Shown here piece after piece: positions 50,618 through 57,152 of a stretch of 57,152 nt of DNA; the first letter of the stretch is position 1, and each line of letters begins with the position of its first letter. The DNA is from Prevotella sp. GTDB taxonomy: Bacteria; Bacteroidota; Bacteroidia; Bacteroidales; Bacteroidaceae. Below the pieces are notes generated by a model that was given only the letters and a program-made list of their open reading frames with translations, was not told the origin of the DNA and did not search any database. The position numbers were made by a program, and so were the translations under genes. Location: NCBI GenBank assembly GCA_017467535.1, contig JAFUST010000100.1, positions 1 through 57,152 on the forward strand. Direction: 5' to 3'.

Positions 50618-50625
50618 CAAATTTA
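50618..50625 (-). promoter_or_regulatory. -7 promoter element for the hybrid regulator
   Basis: TAAATTTG on the minus strand, about 19 bp upstream of the chosen start. A small palindrome CACATATATGTG lies between them (50602-50613). Confidence 0.55.
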
Positions 50626-50800
50626 CGAAAAACAAATGAATACACCATCTTCGCCGATGGGAAAATCATTCAGTAGTCTTGTCTTGGCTTCGTGCCGATT
50701 TGATTGGTTAAGGTGTTGATAATCAGGTTTTTGTTCTCGTTGTAGTGTGCGCTCAGTCCTAACCGATGCTCCGAAAAAGTTTCCTCAGTCCAAGCAAAAT

Positions 50801-50824
50801 GTAAAAGGCGGCGCAACACCGCCG
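50801..50824 (-). terminator. Rho-independent terminator of ruvB
   Basis: On the minus strand GGCGG and CCGCC form a short GC stem, followed by TTTTAC. It lies eight bases after the ruvB stop. Confidence 0.7.
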
Positions 50825-50831
50825 TTCTATT

Positions 50832-51875
50832 TTATTCGTCAAAGAGACTGGGCTGCATGGCTGTCCCCGTGAAGGGGCTGCGGCCAAAGTGGCGATAGGC
50901 CAACTCGGTCACCATGCGACCTCGGGGGGTACGTTTGATGAAACCCTCCATGATGAGGAAGGGCTCATAGACCTCCTCCACCGTGCCGGCATCCTCGCCA
51001 ACGGCAGTAGCGATGGTGGTGATACCCACCGGGCCACCGCGGAATTTGTCGATGATAGTCAGCAGTATCTTGTTGTCAATCTCGTCCAGGCCATACTTGT
51101 CTATGTTCAGGGCAGTCAGGGCGATTCGCGAAATCTTGGTGTCTATGCCGCCGTTTCCCTTCACCTGAGCAAAGTCACGCACCCGGCGCAGCAGCGAGTT
51201 GGCTATACGGGGCGTGCCTCGTGACCGTCCGGCAATCTCCATTGCCGCATCCTCGGTGATGGGTACGCCCAGCAGGTGGGCAGAGCGTTCAATGATTCTG
51301 GCCAGCGTCTCCGGGGCGTAGTATTCCAGATGCATATTGATGCCGAAGCGGGCCCTGAGCGGAGCCGTCAGCAGGCCGCTGCGGGTGGTGGCACCCACCA
51401 GCGTGAAGGGGTTCAGGTCTATCTGGATGGTACGGGCCGACGGGCCTTTGTCTATCATGATGTCTATGCGATAGTCCTCCATCGCCGAATAGAGATATTC
51501 CTCTACCACAGGCGACAGGCGGTGTATCTCGTCGATGAAGAGCACGTCGCGCGGTTCCAGCGACGTCAGGATGCCGGCCAAGTCGCCGGGTTTGTCGAGC
51601 ACGGGGCCGCTGGTGATCTTGAAGCCCACGCCCAGTTCGTTGGCAATGATGTTCGAGAGTGTGGTCTTGCCCAGTCCTGGAGGACCGTGCAACAGCGTGT
51701 GGTCGAGCGGCTCACCGCGGTACTTGGCAGCCTCAACGAACACCTGCAGGTTCTCCACCACCTTCTGTTGTCCGCTGAAGTCGCTGAAGTTCAGGGGTCG
51801 CAAGGCATTCTCGAAATCCTTCTCCCCTCCGCCGGCATAGCGCTCCTGGCGAATGTCAAAATCCTCGTCCATCAT
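50832..51875 (-). CDS. ruvB: Holliday junction branch-migration ATPase RuvB
   Basis: A 347-residue AAA+ motor that drives branch migration with RuvA. Walker A is [15 protein letters not shown], Walker B is [13 protein letters not shown], and sensor 1 is [20 protein letters not shown] with its arginine finger. The C-terminal winged helix, [18 protein letters not shown], follows. Length and all motifs are standard. Two ATGs are adjacent (51875 and 51872). No ruvA or ruvC is nearby, as is usual in Bacteroidales. It has its own promoter and terminator. Confidence 0.97.
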   Translation of the reverse strand: MMDEDFDIRQERYAGGGEKDFENALRPLNFSDFSGQQKVVENLQVFVEAAKYRGEPLDHTLLHGPPGLGKTTLSNIIANELGVGFKITSGPVLDKPGDLAGILTSLEPRDVLFIDEIHRLSPVVEEYLYSAMEDYRIDIMIDKGPSARTIQIDLNPFTLVGATTRSGLLTAPLRARFGINMHLEYYAPETLARIIERSAHLLGVPITEDAAMEIAGRSRGTPRIANSLLRRVRDFAQVKGNGGIDTKISRIALTALNIDKYGLDEIDNKILLTIIDKFRGGPVGITTIATAVGEDAGTVEEVYEPFLIMEGFIKRTPRGRMVTELAYRHFGRSPFTGTAMQPSLFDE

Positions 51876-51898
51876 CTATAGGCAATCATTCTTGGCTG

Positions 51899-51906
51899 CA
51901 AAGATA
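51899..51906 (-). promoter_or_regulatory. -7 promoter element for ruvB
   Basis: TATCTTTG on the minus strand, 23 bp upstream of the ruvB start. Confidence 0.65.
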
Positions 51907-51997
51907 CAAATAAATTCCCAATAAGCGCACTTTCATCTGTTAAAGAGTGAAAAATGCCCATTGCTCCTTTCCGGCATAGATAGAGTAGGGCATGACA

Positions 51998-52039
51998 GAA
52001 CGGTCCTCCTGATCCACTAAAGGATGAGGAGAACCGTTC
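51998..52039 (-). terminator. Long hairpin after the BspA gene
   Basis: An 18-bp stem with 16 pairs (GAACGG…CCGTTC outside, ATCC…GGAT inside) and a 6-nt loop. It starts about 20 bases after the BspA stop. No U-tract follows on the minus strand, so it may protect the 3-prime end rather than terminate. Confidence 0.6.
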
Positions 52040-52059
52040 CGCAATAATTTCAGGCGAAA

Positions 52060-53496
52060 TTACTTCACCACGACCTTGATGCTCTTGCTTCCGACCTTCA
52101 CGATGGCGACGGAGCCTGCCTGCAGCGAAGTCCTGACCGTTGCCGTTCCGTTTTGGCTGACAGCCGAGCCCTCCTGCATGCCATTGATGCCATAGACGCT
52201 GACCTGCGTACCGTCATCTATGCCTTGCACCTTCAGCACGCCACCCTCGCTCTGTACCAGAATAGCCCGGGCCGAGATGCTGGCCATGCCGTTGGCTATG
52301 CCCTCAGTCTTAGGCTCTACGTCCACCCAGCACAGTGTCGCGTAGACCGTCTCAGAGTCCTCATATTCAGCCTTTGCGGCATAGACGCTGATGCTGTAGG
52401 TCACACCGAGTTGCACTTCATTTGCAGTATAGGTGCCCATGTCCGCATCTGTGATGCTTGACACGCAAGTGGCCCCCTCAGTCTCACAGTTGAATGTCAG
52501 TTTCCCGTTTTTATAACTGATGGTAGGTTTCTCGCACTTCTTCGCCTCAGGCGTCACAGGGTCGCTGCCACCCGTTCCATCCTCTATGAACAAGAAATCC
52601 TTCCATCCTTCTGTTGCTTTATATTTCTCTTTCGTACCTACAGGCACATATAGGGTGCCGTTCATGAAAGTATTCTGACTAAATGTCATCATGTTATTGT
52701 ACGTTTTTCCTCTTATTTTAAACGGATTCTCTATCAACGACACAACCGTAGCAAGATTGTCGCACTCATAGAACGCAGAACTCCCGATACTCGTCACGCT
52801 ATTTCCAATAGTCACCGAACTCAGGCCGCTACATCTCCAGAACGCCTCACTCCCGATACTCGTCACGCTGTTAGGGATGGTCACAGAACTCAGGCCGCTA
52901 CAGCCAGAGAACGCATTATACCCGATACTCGTCACGCTGTTAGGAATCACTAAGTTCTTAATTTCCGTGTCTTCATCGCTATATAAGTGATGAGCGTAAT
53001 ACAGAGGGTTAGCATAATAAGCATAATAACCGTTAAACTTTATATTGCACCACGCAGCAATATCTTTGACGATTACTTTTTGAAGTTTGTCACAATTATA
53101 GAACGCTTTTTCTCCGATACTCGTCACGCTGTTTCCAATTGTCACCGAGGTCAGGCCGCTACAGTCATAGAACGCATGATCCCCGATACTCGTCACACTA
53201 TTTCCAATTGTCACCGAGGTCAGGCCGCTACAGTTATAGAATGCTCTTTTTCCGATACCCGTCACCTTTCGTGTTCTATTCATATAAGTAACTTCATCAG
53301 GAATAACAAAATTTCCACTATAACTCTTATAATCAGTATTCTTATAAGTAATTTCCAGTTCCAAGCCATCACTGATGTAATTGTAATAAATCGTTACACC
53401 ATCCGCATTCTCAACTGCGATGTCATAGGCTAAAGCCTTGGCTCCAACCATACTCATGAGTACGGTGAGCAGAACAATCAAATTAAGTTTCTTCAT
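52060..53496 (-). CDS. Secreted BspA-type leucine-rich repeat protein
   Basis: A 478-residue surface protein with a cleaved signal peptide (ending near KALA) and LRR_5 repeats at about 70-290. Several repeats are almost identical at DNA level, with SGLTSVTIGNSVTSIG or SGLSSVTIPNSVTSIG. The YVPVGTKEKYKATEGWKDF cap follows, then a middle Ig-like module (about 315-385). A C-terminal domain (VYGINGMQEG…SLQAGSVAIVKVGSKS) resembles a type A type IX secretion sorting domain. BspA proteins bind fibronectin, other bacteria or mucosal ligands. The near-identical repeat DNA suggests recent expansion or gene conversion. Confidence 0.88.
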   Translation of the reverse strand: MKKLNLIVLLTVLMSMVGAKALAYDIAVENADGVTIYYNYISDGLELEITYKNTDYKSYSGNFVIPDEVTYMNRTRKVTGIGKRAFYNCSGLTSVTIGNSVTSIGDHAFYDCSGLTSVTIGNSVTSIGEKAFYNCDKLQKVIVKDIAAWCNIKFNGYYAYYANPLYYAHHLYSDEDTEIKNLVIPNSVTSIGYNAFSGCSGLSSVTIPNSVTSIGSEAFWRCSGLSSVTIGNSVTSIGSSAFYECDNLATVVSLIENPFKIRGKTYNNMMTFSQNTFMNGTLYVPVGTKEKYKATEGWKDFLFIEDGTGGSDPVTPEAKKCEKPTISYKNGKLTFNCETEGATCVSSITDADMGTYTANEVQLGVTYSISVYAAKAEYEDSETVYATLCWVDVEPKTEGIANGMASISARAILVQSEGGVLKVQGIDDGTQVSVYGINGMQEGSAVSQNGTATVRTSLQAGSVAIVKVGSKSIKVVVK

Positions 53497-53509
53497 AAAA
53501 TATTATTAA

Positions 53510-53962
53510 TTATTTCTTGCAATTCTTAAGGGCTTTAATTATCTCCATGAGTTTAGAAAAGGACGAAAACCTAGCATACATAGTTAGATGAGGCTTTTCC
53601 CCTTTTTTTTGTTTTTTTGAAGATACTTTATTAACATCTTCTAAAACGATTTCGTCATTGCATTTAAATATGCGATTGTGTGCAAACGCATTACGAACAT
53701 GAGAGAGTAGTTGTCTTATATTAGTATCAGAATTAAAATAAAACACATTAGTCTCTGTTTCATTTTCCTGCTCCAGAGTATTGAGTGTATCTTTTATATC
53801 GAATCCTAGATCCCTTTTTGCTTGTTTATATTCCTTTTGTCTCTTGTCATAGGGAATTGCAAAGAAGGTGTCTTGCTCACAATGTTGCAGAATTTCGTTA
53901 TAAAAGTCTGCGATCTCTGGTGTTTTCAATGCCTTTGTAGATGTTCTTTCTTTAGCATTCAT
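53510..53962 (-). CDS. Putative HEPN-domain protein, candidate toxin
   Basis: A 150-residue, mostly helical, AT-rich gene product. The stretch LLSHVRNAFAHNRIF contains RNxxxH (R-N-A-F-A-H), the active-site signature of HEPN ribonucleases, preceded by a suitable helix and followed by a variable basic region. I do not recognise a named family. It overlaps the small upstream gene by four bases (ATGA), the layout of toxin-antitoxin pairs. BspA starts 13 bp after its stop. Base composition differs clearly from the GC-rich genes to the left, suggesting acquisition. The function as an RNase toxin is inference. Confidence 0.6.
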   Translation of the reverse strand: MNAKERTSTKALKTPEIADFYNEILQHCEQDTFFAIPYDKRQKEYKQAKRDLGFDIKDTLNTLEQENETETNVFYFNSDTNIRQLLSHVRNAFAHNRIFKCNDEIVLEDVNKVSSKKQKKGEKPHLTMYARFSSFSKLMEIIKALKNCKK

Positions 53963-54195
53963 TTTGTTTTGGTTTTAGTGAGTTTACTATATGTTATTCT
54001 GTACTTTTCTGCATCTAAGAGATGTGATTTTAGGAATTCGTTCAATTCTTCTGAACTAGGTTTTTCTGAACAAGATATGTAAATGGGGTCATAATTACTA
54101 TCTGGGTAGGATATTTGCATCCAGTTTTTCCCTTGTGCAACAACTTCATTAAGTTGTTCAACTTGGATGATTTTTAATTCTTTTTTCATATACAA
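53959..54195 (-). CDS. Small acidic/basic mixed protein, candidate antitoxin
   Basis: A 78-residue protein of unknown family. It begins MYMKKELKIIQVEQLNEVVA, then a short beta-rich part with DSNYDPIYISCSEKP, then a helix SSEELNEFLKSHLL, ending in a Lys/Thr-rich tail (SKLTKTKTK). Its stop overlaps the ATG of the HEPN-like gene. The size and position fit an antitoxin made before its toxin. No DNA-binding or MNT nucleotidyltransferase motif is visible, so it is not a standard HEPN-MNT partner. A second ATG (54189) is also possible as start. Confidence 0.55.
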   Translation of the reverse strand: MYMKKELKIIQVEQLNEVVAQGKNWMQISYPDSNYDPIYISCSEKPSSEELNEFLKSHLLDAEKYRITYSKLTKTKTK

Positions 54196-54605
54196 GATTT
54201 TACGCCTACCCGCTCTCCCTGCCTCAGCCGGTTAATATGAATGTTGGTATAAGGAAACAAAAAGGGCGCGGGAGTAAACTTTCTGTCGCTTACCCCACTG
54301 TATAGGCCTTCGCATTGCCCTTCTATCGAGATAAGCAACTCAGCCAGCCCACGCCTTTGCGTATTATAATGGATATGCTGGAAGCCAATGGTGGCTGCCA
54401 GACATAGGAATATAATACACCCAGCATGGACGCTTCGTTGCGTATATCCTCTGATAGAATTCAAGTTGCGAAGTTGATACAGTAGAAGATAACGTCAAGA
54501 AAACGTCCTTCGAGGCCGGCCTTACAAACGGCTTTGTCGGCCTCTGTTCCATCGATGTCGTGACCCGCTCACCCTTGCGGGCTACCTGAGTCAGCGGCAA
54601 AGTTA
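54186..54605 (-). other. Promoter and structured leader or degenerate element upstream of the HEPN pair
   Basis: A -7 box TAACTTTG at 54598-54605 (minus strand) is followed by hairpins, CCCGC…GCGGG and a GAGGCC…GGCCTC stem with an inner ACAAA/TTTGT pair at about 54510-54545. It contains two overlapping frames in different registers (62 codons at 54364-54552 starting MEQRPTKPFVRP, and 92 codons at 54186-54464). Neither resembles a normal protein. I recall similar peptides as common spurious annotations in Prevotella, which would point to an interspersed element or RNA. It could serve as a 400-nt leader for the HEPN pair. Confidence 0.4.
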
Positions 54606-54838
54606 CAAAAGATTTTTGAAACAACAAAGAAAATGGGCAAATAACTCGGTATTTAACAATATCATCTTCGAGCACAAAGGATAATATTCTATCGAAAAGG
54701 CCCAAACCTCACAAATCCGCCAATGGAGGCTCCAACCCCATCGCATGGAGCGTGATCTCCTACACGCATTTTTTAATAAAACATGGGGATGCCCACCAAA
54801 GGCTTGCAGATCACTGGTTGTTGTTGCTGTTTTTCAAA

Positions 54839-55275
54839 AAGTTTTTTCTTGAGAAAAATTTCATAAAAGTAACTACATAACTACATTTTTACAGTTAAAG
54901 TACTTATAATCAGATATTTAATCGATGTATGTCACATACATAAAACTACATACGACCTACATAAACTGACGTTAAAGCCCCTGTTTCACCTATTACGGCA
55001 CCCGCTCTTTGATATTGTTTCCACATTGTTCCAATGAGCGAAACACTTTGTTTCTCCCATTGAAACACTTTGTTTCGCCTATAGAAACAAAGTGTTTCAG
55101 CAAAAGAAACATTTTGGAACACATTGGTTTTCAATAGATTAGCGGTATTTTTACCATAAAAAGCCACTATTTTTGCCCAAATAATGTAGGTCAATTTCAA
55201 ATTATGTAGGTTAACTACATAGTGCATCTATTTGTGTATCAGTATATTAACACCTAAAATGTAGTTATGTATGTC
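54839..55275. repeat. Hairpin plus dispersed ACTACATA-type words flanking a palindrome array
   Basis: A hairpin near 54839-54861 (AAGTTTTTT…GAAAAATTT) precedes two CTACAT words at 54873. Further TATGTAG/CTACATA words follow on both strands at about 54926-54960, 55184, 55203-55220 and 55258-55275. They lie on both sides of the array at 55040. No gene is convincing in 54606-55730; a 77-codon frame at 55267 contains a TAACTTTG box and looks non-coding. Confidence 0.6.
55040..55120. repeat. Four-unit palindrome array, strict 22-bp period (GAAAC-N5-GTTTC)
   Basis: Units start at 55040, 55062, 55084 and 55106. Arms are GAAAC and GTTTC, and the fourth unit has a decayed right arm (GGAAC). Centres are ACTTT, ACTTT, AAAGT and ATTTT, so unit 3 is unit 1 inverted. 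The spacers are always 7 nt (TCCCATT, GCCTATA, AGCAAAA). Confidence 0.95.
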
Positions 55276-55579
55276 AAAACGCAACTTTTTTTTGGAAAGC
55301 GAAATTTTGAATCACAAGAGCAGGCATCAAAATGGCAAGAAGCGATTTTTCGTAACTTTGTAAGAATTCGCAATCTTTCTTTATCTAAAGGCAGTTTGGG
55401 AGATGGAGGAAAAATTGGGTTACGAATAAGAGACCGTTCTATTTTCACGAATATCAAGGTTGTTGGGAATGATGAGGTTATTACGGACGAGATAGCGTAA
55501 ATCGTTGATACTGCGTTGGTTTGCGGTTATTTGCGCTTTTGAGATTCTTTCGGATTGGAAAGAATGTTGAGCCTGTTCC

Positions 55580-55630
55580 GTTACCTAAGTGTTACCTCTG
55601 TTACTGCGTTTGGTAACTGGTAACACTTGG
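55580..55630. promoter_or_regulatory. GTTACC inverted-repeat cluster upstream of the integrase
   Basis: GTTACC at 55580 and 55591 faces GGTAAC at 55612 and 55619. The outer 10-mers AAGTGTTACC (55587-55596) and GGTAACACTT (55619-55628) are exact inverted copies. This may be an operator for the integrase promoter or arm-type sites for the recombinase. Confidence 0.55.
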
Positions 55631-55725
55631 TGAAAACATGGAAGTCTGTACGAGATTTCCAACGACTCGGAAAAACATACATATTCTGGCATATTTTGCA
55701 CGGCAGGGGACGTTCTGAGAATGTA

Positions 55726-55733
55726 TAACTTTG
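55726..55733 (+). promoter_or_regulatory. -7 promoter element for the integrase
   Basis: TAACTTTG, 21 bp upstream of the ATG at 55755. A TTG start at 55731 would lie inside this box, which argues for the ATG. Confidence 0.6.
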
Positions 55734-55754
55734 CACTCAAAAACTCAGAAGCGT

Positions 55755-57089
55755 ATGAAAAATGTGATTAAGAGAGAGCAATGCAAGCTTGCTTGCGGAT
55801 TGCCGAACGTGAACATTTTATCTAAAGTAAGCAAATTCAAGGTGTTGCTCTACCTTAAAAAGAGCAATCTGGATAAGCAGGGAAAAGCACCAATCATGGG
55901 GCGCATCACCCTCAATAACTCAATGGCACAGTTCTCATGCAAACTGTCCTGTAATCCCAAGTTGTGGAACTCTCGTTCAGGCAGGCTGGATGGCAAGAGC
56001 AAGGAGGCGGTTGAGACGAATGCCAAGATCGAGCGCATTCTGCTTTCTGTCAATTCTGCAGTTGACAATCTCGTCAAGCGTAATGTGGACTTCACAGCTA
56101 TGACGGTCAAGGAGATGATGCAGGGCAGCATCAACGGGCAGGTAACGCTCCTTCAAGTTTTCGATATTCTGTTGGAAGATACGAAAAACCGTGTAGGCAT
56201 AGACAGGACACCTGCCACCTATACCTGTATCAGACAGGTAAAAGACTCGCTTGCAGAATTCATCCCTGCAACATATGGGGTCAGAGACATGGCGTTCAGT
56301 CAGATGCCCAACCAGTTCATCAGTGACTATGAGCATTTCCTGATTGACGGACAAGGCAAAAAGGCTACTACTGCCCATAAGTATTTCACCTATCTGAAAC
56401 TGGCTTGCCGCAGGGCATACAAGGACGGACTAACAGACAAGTACCTCTTTGCACGTTACAAGGAACCAACCATACCCAAGAAATCGCCACGAACCATAAC
56501 TCCAGAGAACTTCCAGCGGATAGTCAGCCTGCAAATCCCATTGAATAAGCCTTCACTCATGATCTCACGTGACCTGTTGCTGATAGCCTGCTACACGGGT
56601 ATGGCTTATATTGATGCTGTATCAGTTACACAAGACAACCTGTCATACGATGAGCAAGGGAGCCTGTGGCTGAAATACAAGCGCAAAAAGACAGGGGTAC
56701 AGGCTGTCGTGAAACTGATACCAGAAGCCATTGAACTGTTCGACAAATATAAGGACGCTGGTCTGCCAACGCTGATGCCCCGCCAGAACGATGCCTTCCT
56801 ATTGAAGAACTTGAAGAAGATAGCGGAAATGGCAGGTTGCACACAGTCAATCAGCCACCACATGGGAAGGCACTACTATGCCTCTATCCTCACCTTATCC
56901 AATGACGTGCCAATAGATGTCATCAGCAAGATGCTTGGTCACACGAATGTGAGAATGACACAAGTCTATGCAATGGTGACACAGGACAAACTCTTTGAGG
57001 AAGCCGACAAATTCATTGAAGCAACCAAGGACTTTGTACTGGTGCTCAATGCAAACAGCAAAGCAATCGTAAACAAGCAAAGACAATAA
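55755..57089 (+). CDS. Tyrosine recombinase/integrase, IntDOT-like family
   Basis: A 444-residue integrase of the kind found on Bacteroidetes conjugative and mobilisable elements. It has an arm-binding N-terminal domain (about 20-110, with KVLLYLKKSNLDKQGKAPIM), a SAM-like core-binding domain (about 130-235) and the catalytic domain (about 245-420). Catalytic residues seen are HHMGRHYYAS (His and Arg), the LGHTNVRMT block and the Tyr in VYAMV. The first catalytic arginine is absent, because the box reads CYTGMAYIDAVSV where most recombinases have TGLR. IntDOT is also known to lack this residue. The gene marks the end of a mobile element that continues to the right. Confidence 0.9.
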   Translation: MKNVIKREQCKLACGLPNVNILSKVSKFKVLLYLKKSNLDKQGKAPIMGRITLNNSMAQFSCKLSCNPKLWNSRSGRLDGKSKEAVETNAKIERILLSVNSAVDNLVKRNVDFTAMTVKEMMQGSINGQVTLLQVFDILLEDTKNRVGIDRTPATYTCIRQVKDSLAEFIPATYGVRDMAFSQMPNQFISDYEHFLIDGQGKKATTAHKYFTYLKLACRRAYKDGLTDKYLFARYKEPTIPKKSPRTITPENFQRIVSLQIPLNKPSLMISRDLLLIACYTGMAYIDAVSVTQDNLSYDEQGSLWLKYKRKKTGVQAVVKLIPEAIELFDKYKDAGLPTLMPRQNDAFLLKNLKKIAEMAGCTQSISHHMGRHYYASILTLSNDVPIDVISKMLGHTNVRMTQVYAMVTQDKLFEEADKFIEATKDFVLVLNANSKAIVNKQRQ

Positions 57090-57101
57090 ATAATAGCAAT
57101 T

Positions 57102-57152
57102 ATGAACAGAAGTACATTCAGACTGATGCCCTATATCAACAGGGCAAAAACA
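57102..57152 (+). CDS. N-terminus of a second tyrosine recombinase (partial)
   Basis: Seventeen codons, MNRSTFRLMPYINRAKT, run off the window end. The STFRLMPYINRAK pattern is the usual beginning of a second Bacteroidetes integrase with an arm-binding domain. It starts 12 bases after the first integrase, which fits the tandem recombinase gene pairs of Bacteroidetes mobile elements. Confidence 0.65.
   Translation, partial: MNRSTFRLMPYINRAKT

Noticed and set aside
54946-55227. A 93-codon minus-strand frame across the GAAAC/GTTTC array
   Set aside because: Its codons simply translate the palindrome array (repeated NVF/KVF-like words). The array geometry explains the openness.
55267-55500. A 77-codon plus-strand frame before the integrase
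   Set aside because: It contains a TAACTTTG box and ACTACATA words, has no known domain and lies in repeat-rich non-coding DNA. A real small gene cannot be fully excluded.

Overview
The window looks like a chromosome segment from a gut or rumen Bacteroidales bacterium, most likely Prevotellaceae. The evidence is as follows. Many genes are preceded by the Bacteroidetes -7 box TAnnTTTG rather than a sigma70 -10 box. Shine-Dalgarno sequences are not obvious. BspA-type leucine-rich proteins, one-component and hybrid AraC sensors, CarboxypepD_reg-like surface proteins and an IntDOT-like integrase are all present. Genus-level assignment is inference.

Layout. 1-10 kb: end of frdA and frdB (fumarate reductase/succinate dehydrogenase), a BASS-family symporter, an EamA exporter, a type I-like glutamine synthetase, two small gene relics, a CarboxypepD_reg-like exported protein and dusB. 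7.8-15.3 kb: a membrane-spanning propeller/AraC regulator next to a giant secreted pectin enzyme that joins a CE12-type acetylesterase and a CE8-type pectin methylesterase. A GH28 polygalacturonase at 32 kb fits the same substrate. 15.3-19.6 kb: xerD, an M6 metalloprotease, an OmpH/Skp chaperone and murI. 19.6-27.5 kb: a divergent cluster of three paralogous exported TPR proteins and a membrane-anchored TIR protein. This is the best candidate here for an uncharacterised system. 27.7-36.3 kb: DUF3737, a PatB/MalY aminotransferase, an OPT transporter, GH28, an AGCS symporter and a THUMP-like methyltransferase. 36.4-53.5 kb: LRR and OmpA surface proteins, an acyltransferase, parE, a Ca2+ P-type ATPase, a C-terminal processing protease, ybeY, coaD, a small HTH protein, a TPR hybrid two-component regulator, ruvB and a BspA protein. 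53.5-57.15 kb: AT-richer accessory DNA with a candidate HEPN toxin pair, a long repeat-rich non-coding stretch and two tandem tyrosine recombinases, the second cut by the window end.

The most striking non-coding signal is a set of short palindrome arrays. At 33.54-33.67, 37.37-37.47 and 55.04-55.12 kb, 15-nt palindromes (5-nt arms, 5-nt centre) repeat with exactly 7-nt spacers, a strict 22-bp period. The arm sequence differs at each locus. A fourth locus (3.13-3.22 kb) has two palindromes exactly 66 bp (3 x 22) apart. The shared geometry without shared sequence suggests in-phase DNA-binding platforms or RNA hairpin trains.

A second theme is REP/REPIN-like inverted repeat pairs (28.53-28.73, 29.80-29.93, 40.03-40.17 kb). 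They intrude into coding sequence: they supply the last codons and stop of upstream genes and the N-terminal codons of downstream genes (patB, parE). Simpler repeat words (TTCAATG, TTTATTG, CAATTCTC) do similar things around ompH, the TIR gene and a TPR gene.
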